Assembly (NCBI GenBank): GCA_963555705.1
Contig: OY743180.1
Span: 43,866,129 to 43,930,128, forward strand
Reading direction: 5' to 3'
Length of the DNA stretch: 64,000 nt
Source: Ligustrum vulgare
Lineage: Eukaryota > Streptophyta > Magnoliopsida > Lamiales > Oleaceae
The notes beneath the pieces were generated by a model that was given only the letters and a program-made list of their open reading frames with translations, made no database searches and was not told the DNA's origin. Made by a program: the position numbers and the translations under genes. Within the stretch, counting starts at the first letter, position 1. Each line of letters begins with the position of its first letter. Shown piece after piece: positions 23,010 through 35,899 of the stretch.

Positions 23010-23865
23010 ATTCACTGCCCAGCAACAAGTCAAGTCCAGCCCAACTTGTAAATTAGCCAATGCACATCTATTTGAAAATCATCATCTACACATTAACTAA
23101 TAAGGAAAACGTCACCCAAAAAAAAAAAACTAAAAATCATATTTTGAAATATTAACAGGAAACTAGATTTCCGCCATGACGGCCGTCCCTTCATTTTCTC
23201 CATGAATAAAGCTATTCGTATAAATTTATATACCGATTCCTATATAGATTGATGAGATGGAGACAAAAAAGAGATGAGCTGGACAATTCTTTGAAGCTTC
23301 TTTCAATTTCATCTTTCTTCTTCATCCAAAAAACAGATGACCCATTCATCTCTCAAATTTCTTCTTCCAAAATCTCGATCAGAAGAACTTCATAGATTCG
23401 GATTCTTCATGTACAATTTACGAATAAATTTTTTACACTTTTGGTAGTAAACTCGTTGGATTAACAGTCTCAAGTTCTTTTAATCTTGTGTGGGTGACTT
23501 CATAGATTTGGATGAAGATTCTTGCCTGGTCCTTGAGAAGCTAGTTGCTGTTGAGAAAGAAAATTCTGAGGTCAAGATATTTTCTGTGCTTCTTAGATTT
23601 AAATTTTAAAAATATTTGTATTGTTTACTTTATTTTTGTCCATTACTAATCAATGCATGATTTTTTTTTTTTTTTTTTTTTTTATTTATTCAGCAAGAAG
23701 AGAAGATTCTGAATAAGCTCATTTTCAATTTTATTTTTTTCAAGAATCTTTTATATTTATGGAAAAATGCCTACACATTTTGGATGTGTACCGGAAGTCC
23801 CCGTTGGGAGAGCCTCTACAGAGAAAATCACCTTGAACATCACTAGGGTGAAGACAATATCATAA
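23010..23865. other. Unassigned sequence with an exon-like segment
   Basis: CT-rich DNA at 23,290-23,400 precedes a short open stretch near 23,508-23,570 (reading DEDSCLVLEKLVAVEKENSE), which ends at a GT donor-like site. A poly(T) run lies near 23,661-23,683. The open segment looks exon-like, but I cannot name it. Confidence 0.35.
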
Positions 23866-24144
23866 TGAGGCTGGCATCCGAATAAGAGAAGTAAGACAAA
23901 AGGCCTAAAAGATATCTCGTTCCGTAGAGGGGTGCTCAAGCTTCCTCATAAAATTGTGGATGATACTACTGAATCAATGTATCTAAATCTAATAACATTT
24001 GAGCGACTCTATGTTGGTCCGGGGAATGAGGTGATTTCCTTCATCTTTTTCATGGACAACAACATCGACTGTGCCAAAGACATTAGCCTCATGCACTCGA
24101 GTGGCATCATCCGGAATGCGACTGGCATTTGCCCATATCTATAA
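23866..24144 (+). pseudogene. DUF247 (UPF0481) protein fragment
   Basis: One frame reads KTKGLKDISFRRGVLKLP, then VDDTTESMYLNLITFERLY, then GPGNEVISFIFFMDN, DISLMHSSGII and RNATG. These are hallmarks of the plant DUF247 family (UPF0481), whose function is mostly unknown; some members act in grass self-incompatibility. A full protein has 400-550 residues, whereas about 85 recognisable ones remain. A stop codon lies just upstream (23,866-23,868), and the frame leaves the family pattern after RNATG. The N-terminal half and the C-terminal membrane segment are missing. Confidence 0.75.
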
Positions 24145-24394
24145 AAGCCTTGTATGTAAATATAAGGAACAAGTGACAGAAGTATATACTTTGCTAGTTT
24201 CTTTAATGTTGTATAAAAGAAGTTCTTTTTGTGAATATTTGTATGGGATTTTGTACATATGCAATGGGAAATCAGATTCTATAATATTACAATTGTGCTT
24301 TAAATTTTTTAACCATTTTACCGTCCAATTTGGTTGAGCAGTGCTCATCAAACAAGCACATACTTATTTTTACCTTCAATTTCGAACTGGTGAA

Positions 24395-25117
24395 TAGGGC
24401 TGGGCAAAAATCAAACCAAACCGACCAACCCAACCAAAATCGACCGGTTTGGGTTGGTTTTTTAGGTGATTGGGTTGGTTTACGGGTTGGAAAATATAAA
24501 TTTTGATCGATTTGGTTTGGGTTGCAGTTTTAATTGAAAACCCGATTTAACCCAACCCAACCCAAACCGACCCGTACTATTGATTATTAAAAAAATCCTA
24601 AAAGGAACAAAAATTAATGGTAATTTGTCAATTTACTAAGTTCAACTACTGCAAATAGAAGAAATAAAACCCTTTTGTGTACAAAATCTTATTGCCAGTT
24701 ATTTTGTGTTGAATACTACCAATAATTTGTTTTTAAAAATCTAAAATCTCACCAATATGTTTCCTAGAAGGCTAGAACCGCCAAAGGTAGGAAACCGTTT
24801 CAACGAATTTAAAATAAATTAGAAGGAAAGTATCATATTTGTATTCAATGCTTACAATTTGGCCAAAAATTTGAGACAAAAATTAACCAAATAAAATAAA
24901 TAGTGATACAAACATACAATTAATTTAATCTAAGGTCCAAGAAAAAAAGTCCAAAATGAAGCCCAGACCGCAAACCAACCCGACCCAAACTGCTAAACAT
25001 TGGTTCGGGTTTTAAAGTTTTTATTTGTTTCATTGGGTTGATTTTTAAACAAACTTTAGTCGGTTTGGGTTCGGGTTGGTCTCCAACCCGACCCAAACCA
25101 ACTCACGCCCAGCCCTA
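24395..25117. mobile_element. hAT-like non-autonomous element
   Basis: The perfect 11-bp terminal repeat TAGGGCTGGGC / GCCCAGCCCTA encloses 723 bp. Just inside both ends are runs of the type AACCCAACC and CCGACCC, oriented as inverted copies. The interior is AT-rich and non-coding. It belongs to the same style as the elements at 11,240, 38,626 and 41,787. No 8-bp duplication is visible. Confidence 0.6.
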
Positions 25118-25174
25118 CCAACAATTATGGGAAGGCCAGTAATGTCATTTCAACCAAAAAGTATCTACTGTCTT

Positions 25175-25543
25175 CTACAACAAAAGGCTGACATTGTTTG
25201 AAGCAGGTGAATATTTTGATGTGGGTTTAGAATTCAAAATATGAAAATCTATTAGAAATGGTATTAAAAAGCCCGAGTTTCTAAGAGGAGCGTTGTTGGC
25301 TGGCTGGGCTTGATTCCCTTGCTGAGGTGGGGGTTGGTTCTGCTGATTGGCTTGACTTACGTAAGCTTGTAGGTAGCAACGCTCAATCATGTCTTGAATC
25401 TGATGCCTCATCTCATTCTCCCAAACAAGTGTTATGTGCTTCATTTTGGAATGAAAATATGGATTTACAGTTGGGATATGTTGCCCCAATGCCAATATTA
25501 TCAAAACGATTGTTGGAGTACGAGAAGCTTGATGTGAGCTCAC
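25175..25543 (-). CDS. Unrecognised open frame, Gln/Asn/Pro-rich
   Basis: A minus-strand open frame of 122 codons contains a charged segment (ENEMRHQIQDMIERC) followed by a Gln-, Asn- and Pro-rich stretch near residues 64-90. The low-complexity part recalls linkers in retrotransposon Gag or regulatory proteins, but I cannot assign a family. An overlapping plus-strand frame (25,327-25,644, 105 codons) exists, and I cannot tell which strand, if either, is coding. It probably derives from a mobile element or a gene fragment. Confidence 0.2.
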   Translation of the reverse strand: MSSHQASRTPTIVLIILALGQHIPTVNPYFHSKMKHITLVWENEMRHQIQDMIERCYLQAYVSQANQQNQPPPQQGNQAQPANNAPLRNSGFLIPFLIDFHILNSKPTSKYSPASNNVSLLL

Positions 25544-25799
25544 TAAAGAGGTTAAGGCTAATCGAAAAGAATTGCGAAAATAGTTGTCCTAAAGTCGTGT
25601 GGTCTCTCATTCGTGCAGGTACTTTGGACAGCGTAGGACTCTAAAATGAAATTCTTATAACTAACAACTTGTTCTTCTTCTATGGGCATGTCCACAAAGA
25701 GAAACGAACGAACTCGAACAATTCTTGATTTTGCAATGCAAGTTTGTTGTCTTATCACATATTAATTGTGACAATTAGGTCATATAATATAATAAACAG

Positions 25800-26155
25800 T
25801 TTAGACAGTGTTCGACAACTCATTATAAATTGTAATGATTTTAATTTATAATTTACACAATTTCTCAAACAACTTTTAATCACACATATTTTCTTATTCC
25901 AAATTTTAACCACATTTTATCTAAAAAACACATATAATCAATTTAGAGTCTGTTTGGTCTATGGAAAGTTTTTGGTTTTTATGATTTTTTTATGTTTTTT
26001 ATGGATGTGTGGTTTAGATTAGTTTGAAAAATAATAAATTGTGGACGTGACTAAGGATAGATGATTGAGTTTGAAAATTTTTGGTAAAAATTATTGATGG
26101 ACCAAACGAGCTGTTAATTTGATTTAACGAGTTGCCGGATAGAGGCTTATTCAGT
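25800..26155. mobile_element. Nested small MITEs upstream of the GGPP synthase
   Basis: The outer inverted similarity pairs TTCGACAACTC near 25,810 with GAGTTGCCGGATAG near 26,130. Inside it, GTCTGTTTGGTCTATGG near 25,949 pairs with CCATCAATA... read back from GGACCAAACGAGCTG near 26,100. The words TTTTAACCACATTTT and AATCACACATATTTTC place the outer one in the same family as the MITE at 10,003. The layout suggests one MITE inserted in another. Confidence 0.5.
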
Positions 26156-26518
26156 AATTATACTATGCACAACTTTTCACTTATTTCTCCTCCCATAAAC
26201 TTCAAAAACTCTTGAAATCGCGTTAAAAGTTAAAATCACTAGTTGACAAAAAAAATCTCCCAATGTACCAAGTTAGTGTTATTTAGATAGACAAACACTA
26301 ATTTCCAGTCGAATGCAACACCACGTCCTTTCATTTCTATCCACCTCATACGCACTTAGGCACATGCATTTTCATACATGTATTTACTAGTATGGCCCAA
26401 TCCTCTATGCTTTTAGACAAATCTTGTTCGATAATTTTGAGAATAATCATCAAATGAAAAATTAGCCGAATTCTTTTAGAATGCCTGTGATTGGCAGACT
26501 AGCCCATTTATTTATGAG

Positions 26519-26676
26519 TAATTCTATGGAAATATTTTTGATGATATTTTTAAGTGATACTATGACATGTAACACATTCATTTAATGGTGAAAATAATTA
26601 TCAAATCACTTACTTTTCATCATTCAATGAATGTAAGACATGTTACAATATCACTTAAAAATGTCTCCATAAAATT
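26519..26676. mobile_element. Hairpin MITE 240 bp upstream of the GGPP synthase
   Basis: A left arm starting near 26,519 (TATGGAAATATTTTT, then TTTTTAAGTGATACTATGAC) pairs with a right arm ending near 26,676 (ACATGTTACAATATCACTTA, then AAAATGTCTCCATA). The arms are about 64-75 bp with a loop of about 16 bp. Such an almost complete palindrome is typical of a MITE and could fold as a small-RNA precursor. It lies in the probable promoter of the next gene. Confidence 0.65.
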
Positions 26677-26836
26677 GTTGTTTATTAATTTGCAAATGGT
26701 CCCCAACAAGAATCCAACACACTTCTACAAGTGCAATTTGTCGAGTGCTTCTCATCCAAAACCCTATCTACTCCGTCTATTTTTTCCATGTTACTTTCTT
26801 TTTCAGTTTTGAAATTCTAAAATTTACTTAACTAAT

Positions 26837-28032
<1,196 letters not shown>

Positions 28033-28640
28033 AACGATGCTGCCAATTCTTGAACCGGGGTTTTAAGATTTTCATCTTTCGTGTATGTATATTTAAGTTG
28101 TAACAATAGCCTAAATCTGTGTTTACGGTGAATAAGGATTAGTTTATTGTAACAATTCTTGGATTTTAGGTGATATACTCTTGTATAAAGAAGAATGGCA
28201 TTGCAATCTTTGACAATGAGCAACAGCCCTTATGTGTAGATTTTGATTTTGTCTGCTATTTTTTAACTGGGCTTTCAAAGTTTTCATTTTTCACATTTTG
28301 CTAGTTAAAGTTATTGAATCGAGTATAACGGGATTCGGTTTAGTTTGTCATTTTTTTTTATTTTTTTTTTTTGCAAGGATTTTTGTGCTATACTTTTGTT
28401 TACATGCAATGTTATTGCATTTCTTGGAACAACTAGCTTTTGCAGGTGCTGCATTCGTAATTAAGGATCAATTAGCGTGGATCATATTAGCAATTTATGT
28501 TGTCAACATAAGTATCTGCATTAATTCATATGGTTATTAATGATAAATTTTTTTTGACGAACGAGCACATTACAATGAAAAACCGGTACACCTGAGGCTT
28601 GAAGAAAAGAAGACATGAAACATATTGACATTTGCGAGTA
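28033..28640 (+). other. 3' region of the GGPP synthase
   Basis: AT-rich sequence follows the stop. AATAAG at 28,131 and TTGTAA words nearby could be plant polyadenylation signals. No other gene is seen. An open frame at 28,298-28,540 is phenylalanine- and leucine-rich with a poly(T) run and is unlikely to be coding. Confidence 0.4.
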
Positions 28641-28652
28641 ATGTCAAGTCAA

Positions 28653-28685
28653 CTAGTATTTTCACCCGTGCGATGTACAAAAATA
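28653..28685 (-). other. Helitron 3' terminus, minus strand
   Basis: Read on the minus strand, the hairpin-like GTACATCGCACGGGTGAAA leads to TACTAG before TT. The sequence matches the Helitron ends at 40,251 and 48,435. The element body would extend to higher coordinates, into the AT-rich 28.7-29.5 kb, where I see no coding sequence. Confidence 0.65.
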
Positions 28686-28689
28686 TGTT

Positions 28690-29590
28690 TATAATAATGA
28701 TTTCGATCAAAATTTATGGAAATATGTTAATCTCCAAATGAGTAAATATTGCTTTATTTCTAAAATAACTTTTTTTTAGAAAATTTTGTGATGTTTGAAA
28801 CAATTATTAATTTTTTAATTAAAATTTGTTCGAACCCGGTTCGACCTGATTCAACCTTCGATCTTTGATATGTTGCCATTTTCTGATCGAACCAATTTTA
28901 GATTTTCTGAATACTGAGTATTATATAACTTAAATGATATAATTTAAAATGAATGAGATATTAAGGAAAAGTAAAAAATATATAATAAATTTTACATTTG
29001 ACCTTTGTGACTTTTTACGAACAAATTAAGTATTTATAGTTTGCTCTCACTTGTTATCTTGTATTAAACTTCACGTTAATTGTCATTGCATATAACGCAA
29101 TCAAAGTATATTTTTCATAAAAATGAAAAAAAAAAAAATAGTTAATTTGATTTCGAACAAAATATATTTTAACTTTTGATGAAGTTCATTTTTTAATGTA
29201 TTGCTTAAATATAATTTTATAGAATACTTAATAGTGTTTTTCCAAATTAGAACATTGTCACTGCGCGCGCGCACACACACACACACAAAATAAAATAAAA
29301 TAAAAAAAATAAAATCGAGAATAATATAATTGAATGTGATGTTTTCGAGGTAAAAATTAGTGATTGAAATGATTCCAATTCCCACTGCACTTTAATGGGT
29401 TTTTCTTTCTTTCTATTTATTTATTTTATTTTCATTTTTATGCAAAAACTTTCCAAATTTAGTAAGTAATTTTAAGTGGGAAAGTGTGTGTATATTTTTC
29501 GGTGACGGCTACTTTATTTTTATATATAGATAGATTTGCAAAAAAAAAAAAGAGTACACTAATTGTAAGACGACAATTTGTACAAGCTTT
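28690..29590. repeat. AT-rich sequence with a short CA microsatellite
   Basis: No gene is seen. A mixed (CG)n/(CA)n run lies at 29,262-29,287, next to AAAAT-type repeats. This stretch may be the body of the Helitron ending at 28,653. Confidence 0.4.
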
Positions 29591-31000
29591 CCTTCTAATA
29601 CCAATTCATGACTATATTTGAAGTGACCCGAAGTAGGTGTCGAAAGCAGAAGTCGAGTCATTGGCGATAGACAGTGATTTACGTGAGAAAAGGACCAAGT
29701 TCCATGTTGAGCCCGAATCAAGAATCAAACCGGATCACGTTGTTTCAAAAGGAAGAAAAAAGGTGCAGCCAAGACTACCACACGATCGCGTGGTGAAGAG
29801 GATCGCGCCATAGCATCAAATTTTCACCTGAGAGTTTCAGGCGACTCCACGCAATCGCGACACCGAAGCCCAAGCGACCACGCGGTTGTGACAGAAGCAG
29901 ATTTTCACGATTTTTAAATTAATTCCTGTATTTATTAATTATTAATTCAATTTTCCAACCCTAATGCGGCTAGGGTTAGTACTAGGTCGTTTTTTCATTA
30001 TATTATTCACAATTCATTATTGTAATACAGTTTTGGTTGATTATTGAATTAATTGTGAGAGAGTTTTCACTTGAAAATTTTGAGGAGTCCTTTTTTCTTG
30101 AACTTATCAAAAATTGAATCTTTGTGGCGTTCACCCAACGAACTTATCAAGGAATTGACAACCCTTGTGACGTTCACCAATCTTGATTCATATTCCGCAC
30201 CGTTCTCGCATATTGAATAATGAGTCAATGTTTTACCGTCAAATCTATCTTTATTCACTACAAGAAATTGGACCAAAGGCGACGACAAAAGTCGTCGCTG
30301 AAAGCCTAAAAACCGTCGCTATAGATCAATAGCGACAACATTGTCGTCGCTTTAAGCTCGTAGCTGAAAGTCAATAGCGACGACACCGTCGTCTCTATTT
30401 CTTCGGAGGCTATTGCGACGACATAGTCGTCTCTAATAAAGAAAAATATTTTATTAATAATTTATTAATTTAACTTGACCCGATCCGACCCATTTTGAAC
30501 CCGGCCCGAATTTGAACCCGACCCGAACCTCAAGTATTTATTTTTAATTCATATGATGATAGTGTTGGCTTGAAGAAACGAACTCTTGACCAAGTAGTTG
30601 GGTGAGTGATGTCCCAACCATTTTGACAAATAAATTCTTGTATCTTGTTTTGTTTTAAGTAATATATAATAGTTAACTTTAACGAATCACATTTTAATAA
30701 TAATAATAGTATATAAACATTTGTTCCAGCACATTGACTTTAATATTATTTTTATAAATATCGAAATGCATTTAAAAAAAAAAAAATTCGAACCTATAGA
30801 GACGACATAGTCGTCGCAATATTAGCGATGACTTTTTTTGTCGTCGCTAATTTTCGTCGCTGTTGGTCCGATTTCTTGTAGTGATTTCCGTTGATTATTT
30901 CTTGTTTTCTTGTATTTAATCTGATTTAGATATTTCCTATGTTATTATTTTTGTTACTTCGCGTTTTAGTCGTGCTCCCAATTGGGTTCGCGTCAATATT
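29590..31000 (+). mobile_element. LTR-like remnant, probably Ty3/gypsy
   Basis: The region contains GC-rich words such as GATCGCGTGGTG and CAATCGCGACACC, then a leader-like part with repeated GTTCACC-AACTTATCAA segments, and ends near GTGCTCCCAATTGGGTTCG. Similar GATCGCGCGA words occur in the LTR-like DNA near 63.5 kb beside recognisable gypsy integrase. No direct-repeat partner was found, so a solo LTR or truncated element is inferred. A CACTA element has been inserted in it. Confidence 0.35.
30253..30886. mobile_element. Non-autonomous CACTA element, 628 bp
   Basis: The element at 30,256-30,883 begins with CACTACAAGAAATTGGACC and ends with the reverse-complement GGTCCGATTTCTTGTAGTG. It is flanked on each side by the 3-bp target duplication ATT. 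Subterminal regions are packed with GCGACGAC and GTCGTCGC words in both orientations, typical of En/Spm transposase binding. No TNPA- or TNPD-like coding sequence is present, so it needs a partner element to move. Confidence 0.93.
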
Positions 31001-33400
31001 TCTAAATGAAAATCTACATGCATTAGATTCAATCAAGTACAAAACATAAATTCAACTCAAATTTGAAATCCTTAGAATTTGCATCAAGTGAGTAAAAATC
31101 GTGTCCGGTTGTTTTCTCATAATTAACTCTAACACCTCTATGACAGAGGTTGAGTGCCTTTCTCGCAAAAAAAAGTTGGTAAAAAAAATTGAATTACCCG
31201 TAAGAAATGATAAATTTAATAAACCGCGGAGTCCAAATTCTCTCCCCATCTTTTTGTACCATCCATTTGTCACCTATTACACACATCAATGTATCATGTG
31301 AGGAGAACCAACAAAATATATAAATCGGGATTGAGAAACATGAGGAAAAAAAAAGTTACTAAACCCCCCCCCCCCCCCACCCTTTCCCTTCGAGGTATGG
31401 CTTCATGCCTTTTTCCTTGTGCATGTCGTACCAAAAATAATTGGCTATAGCTAAGTTCCTTTTGCATGTCATACCATAAATTTCCAATTGCGTGAACATC
31501 ATATAATAATCAAATATCTAAAAGGGATTATCTTTCATAGGAGTAAAGAACCTAACTAAAAAAGGCACAGGACAATTGTCAAAAGGATCATATGAACATC
31601 CGTAGAATAAATAGTGTTGTTTAGCACATGGAAAGAAAGGTATTTTTTTGCTTCTCTATGCAAACCCTAGGGATTTTTCCCCTCCCTGTGATGGTGAGGA
31701 GAATGCCGTCGTGAGGGGTTGGGGAAATTGATCCCCTCCCTGTTACGAGGAGAGGATCAATTTTGTGCAAACCATACCCCTTTAAACAAACTTACAATAC
31801 TATTATGAACACATAGTTTAGGCACTAAAAAGATTGAAGATACCTACTACACAATACCAGTTGACATTACCATTTGGGTAAAAGATGGTGAATCAGAGAT
31901 GCCATTTACTTAGGATACAAAGCCTAAGTAAATATATTCTTTAAAATAAATTCAGAATTAACATTTGCATCCTTCTTTATGTTAACATGTTCTTCCATAT
32001 CACCCTGTGATTGTAAACAAAACAGATGCTGATTGTTAATCTTTTTAGGATGCATCTGATTAAGGTTTTAATTTTAAAAATAAACATTGACTCATTCTCA
32101 ATTTCTGCCTATCATTTGCAATCCTCTGGTGGCATTTCAATGAAGTTGTGAAATTAAGTAACAGAATTTTCATATTATTTCCTAATTCAGAATGAGAAGC
32201 CCATTTTTATGGGGGTATGTGAGTGTTATTAAGGAAGAATTCCATGTGCCAACATTTGATGATAAATTGCTTCTTGAACTTGAGTCGAAGACCAAAATGC
32301 ACTTGCAATATCAAGTTGCTATTCCTCACCGTTATAGTATACATCATGATCAAGCCATTACATGTTGCAGTTTCTTCACATCTCCAACATTGATTCCACG
32401 AGCAATCACTACAAAACATATGATGAAAAACAAGTATTATCAAATTCTAACCAGAAACCATTTGGTCTAAAAAAAATGCAGCTAAACGAAACCGAGCAAA
32501 ATACTTTGTACTTATATGTACCATGGAGAATTATTATTTTGCTAAACTAAACATTCAATGCGCGCAAATGCAACATATCGAATAACAAAATCCAGATCAC
32601 ATTATAATGAACAATTATAGGTGCCAATCTACAATACTCTTTTCCATTTATCGAATAACAATGATTAAATGTAAATTATGTTTCCATAATATAAATATAT
32701 GGCTGGATAAATATAATAATGTGGATACTGAATGTAATAAAAAGAAACGTAGAGCCCATTGCCCACATGTGGAAACACGTTGATTACAAAATATTCATCA
32801 TTGAAACATTAAATAATACAGACCAGTATAATACAAAGAAAATCAATCAAAAAATATAAAGGATTGAGGCGAACTTATATAAATCTTGCAACCTTTTGTC
32901 TCTATTTTCCCACGATTTTATAGCTCTTCCTGGCAGAATTAAGATTTCTAATTCTTAAAATGAAATGACATCTCTTATGTATGATAAACGAATATAATTA
33001 ATTGATGTAGGTTTGGGACTTAAATTCAAATAACATATAATTCTGTGAACATACTTCATCTTAACATGCATCTAGCTTAAGAAAAATGTAAAGAAGACAT
33101 AAAGAGTTTTTTTTTTTTTTTTTTTGGAATTAGTCACGTGGGCCTCTAAGGTGCCAGCCAACAGCATATAAACAACTCTTGGATAGCGGTTGCCAATATG
33201 TGGAAAAAACCAAAGATACATTCTCAAAAACTGAACCTGAATAAAACTGCAGTATTTAATTAACGTACCACAACAAGAAATTTGACTAAAGTATTAGATT
33301 GATTTACTGCTAAGTAATTGAACCATAGCATCTATGCACTACCTATGATCCCATTTACTGTTAATTTAACTGAATAATTAAAAATTTAAAGCATTTGAAA
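31000..33400. other. Unassigned AT-rich sequence
   Basis: No gene is recognised. A poly(C) run lies at 31,364-31,378 and poly(T) near 33,109-33,126. A GC-richer imperfect palindrome near 31,675-31,760 pairs CCCCTCCCTGTGATG-like and GATCCCCTCCCTGTTACG words. An open frame at 32,192-32,470 (92 codons) has no recognisable motif. Confidence 0.4.
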
Positions 33401-33407
33401 AACTACC

Positions 33408-33761
33408 TGAGGCGTGGTAACGTGCCTGTATCCACCTCTGCTATTAAACACCACCATGTGCCATCCCTTATTCATATAGCTCTCAATAGCACATGCTCAC
33501 GTATGTGTCGTTACTCCCGAAAAACCCAGTCGGGTTGAACACCAAGCTCGCAACAGTCCGCTCCACCTCATGAGCTAGATAAACTACAGATCCATGCCCA
33601 ATGTTAAGAGTCGAGATCCGAGTATTAGAGTCCAACATGTCAGTGAACTGGGTTATTTCATCTAGAATTTTTGGCCAAAAGAAGATTTTGATTAATTGAC
33701 AAGGTTTAGGAGTGGGTAGGAAACCGGAGTAGTGACTCGAGTGCATGTCTGAGTTCGCCAA
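33408..33761 (-). pseudogene. Alpha/beta-hydrolase (EMB8/ABHD-like) fragment
   Basis: The minus strand reads NPTGFFGSNDTYV and then, after a one-base frame change, MNKGWHMVVFNSRGGYRHVT followed by TPQ and a GT splice-like site. GGSxDTYV and WRVVVFNSRGCGxSPVTTPQ are features of plant EMB8/ABHD-type hydrolases, preceding the catalytic Ser domain. The rest of the frame upstream (to 33,761) does not fit well. The catalytic Ser, Asp and His regions are absent. It is a single broken exon, so a pseudogene or transposon-captured fragment. Confidence 0.4.
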
Positions 33762-33928
33762 CGGTTACTTGCGGGTTGTCCATACTGACTTGCTCCAACC
33801 GACCTCGACTTCATATTTTGATCATTCAAATCCCTCAACAACAACATAACATATATAGAGAATCGCGAAGAAGAGGAGGGGGAAGATGAGGAGGAGAAGA
33901 AGAAGAAGGGAGATGTGTGGGGGAGTTA

Positions 33929-34735
33929 AAGTATCCGCATTGATATGTTAAACTACGTGTTAGTAAAATAAAGCTGTTAGGGGAAACGGTATACAATGGA
34001 TAAGTTAAATCACATGCTAAGTGAATCTTTTTTAACACATATTAACTTGTTTGTTAAATTTAACTAGCAATTTAGTGGATGACGTGGCAATATTAAGTTG
34101 AAAATTTTTCCCAAATTCTTATTTTTCTTTTCTTTTCTTCTTTCTTCTTTAATTTTTTTAATATTCATAAATAAAATAATTTTTTTTTTTAATTTCATAT
34201 TATATAATTTAATGAGATCTTCAAAATGAGTACCATATAAATATATAAATTTTCTTATTTTAAAAATAAATATTACAACCTTTAAACTCCAAAATCGAGT
34301 AATTTAAAATATTTTGCCTTTTGGCCTGATTTCATATGTATGAAATTATATCAATTCAGAAAGATAGAAAATTTCATACGTATGAAATTATAGTTGTTTT
34401 CCTATCTATCCAAATTGGTCTAATTTCATACGTATAAAACTATAACTATTTTCCTATCTATCCAAATTGATCTAATTTCATACGTATGAAATTAGAGTTA
34501 TTCAGAAATTATGAAATTTGCTGTATGTTTGGTAAAAATCTGTTATGTACATGTGTGATGTGACGTTTAATATTTAACTTTTAGCTAGAAGTTTAACATT
34601 TAACTTTTAGCTGGAAGTTAACTCATCAATTGTAGCAATTTTTATCAGTTAACTTTAGCATGTAGATCTAACATTTAACATATAACTTTTTGATTATGTG
34701 ACTATCTAAATTTAGCATATTCAATGCGGATACTC
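33929..34735. mobile_element. Harbinger-like MITE with palindromic iterons
   Basis: The left end AAGTATCCGCATTGATATG pairs with the right end CAATGCGGATACTC (34,722-34,735), with TTA or TAA on the outer sides. End style and trinucleotide flanks fit PIF/Harbinger. The interior is AT-rich, has no transposase and contains four copies of a palindromic ATTTCATACGTATGAAAT motif. Confidence 0.6.
34329..34492. repeat. Four palindromic iterons
   Basis: ATTTCATACGTATGAAAT is an exact 18-bp palindrome at 34,371-34,388 and 34,475-34,492. One-to-three-base variants lie at 34,329-34,346 and 34,423-34,440. The last three start 52 bp apart, joined by near-identical TTTTCCTATCTATCCAAATT spacers. Confidence 0.85.
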
Positions 34736-34965
34736 TAAATGCATCCACTTCACTTTCGGCTGCCATATTAAAATGACAGTGATTGCCCAAATTAATTACT
34801 ACAATTTTTCAAACCACTTTTTAACAATATATATTTTCTCTCTCCAATTTTTAACCACACATCTTACCTAGAAAACTCAAATAAATGTTACCTAAAAAAT
34901 CCAAATAAATCAATATTTTAATTCCAATTCCCTTTTAACTATTACAAATGTTGTATAAATGTCAT

Positions 34966-35510
34966 TCAACTTTAAATTGTCTTTAGTATGCCATCTATTA
35001 CATATTACATATCACTTTAAATTGTCTTTAGCATGCCATCTATTACATATTACATATCTACTCAGTTCTTGTAATTGGGGCTCACTGATTTTCCTGCCTG
35101 AACAAATGTTTTTTTTTTCCATGTTGCAGAACTTATATTAAGCCACTTTTCGGAGGCTATTTTTGGATTATAAACACTGATTATTTCAAATCTCGAGGTG
35201 AATAAAAGGTTAAAAATTAGAGAGAGAAAAGATGTATGATTAAAAAGTTGTATTGAAAATTGTAGCGATTATAAAAAAATAAAAAAAACATGTTTTCAAC
35301 CACACATCTTACCTAGAAAATATAAAAAAACATGTTTTTAAACATCAAGATTTTAACAAACAAAGGGTAAGCCACTTTTCGGAGGCTATTTTTGGATTAT
35401 AAACACTGATTATTTCAAATCTCGAGGTGAATAAAAGGTTAAAAATTAGAGAGAGAAAATATGTATGGTTAAAAAGTTGTATTGAAAATTGTAACGATTA
35501 TTAAAAAAAA
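34966..35510. repeat. Tandem duplications
   Basis: A segment of about 48 bp starting ACTTTAAATTGTCTTTAG is repeated near 34,968 and 35,016. A second, longer unit starting AGCCACTTTTCGGAGGCTAT at 35,141 is repeated at 35,370 (offset 229 bp) with few differences. The longer unit contains the GGTTAAAAATTAGAGAGAGA word of the local MITE family. Confidence 0.75.
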
Positions 35511-35899
35511 AAAATATTATTACCAAACAGTGCATAATTAGTGTTTGTTTGATTCTCATTAAAAAATCAAAATTTTATCAAAGTCAAAGTCAATAAATAA
35601 CCACAACCATATATTTCATCTCTTACAACTTTTTAATCACACATCGCATCAATTTTTATCAAAATTCATTAAAAATCTAATTTTAATATCTATAAAACGG
35701 GAGCTTAATCTTATATTTATTATTAATTAATTATTAATCTATACTTCGATACTATATTTGATAATGGAAAAGTTCTAGCATAAAGCATTTTTTCCCCCTC
35801 TCTCGGTTAACGCATGTGACTTTCCAAGCAAATGGTGACACCATTTTTAAATTTAATTTAATTTTTTTTTTCTTACCTTTCCTTTCATTTCTTTTAGCC

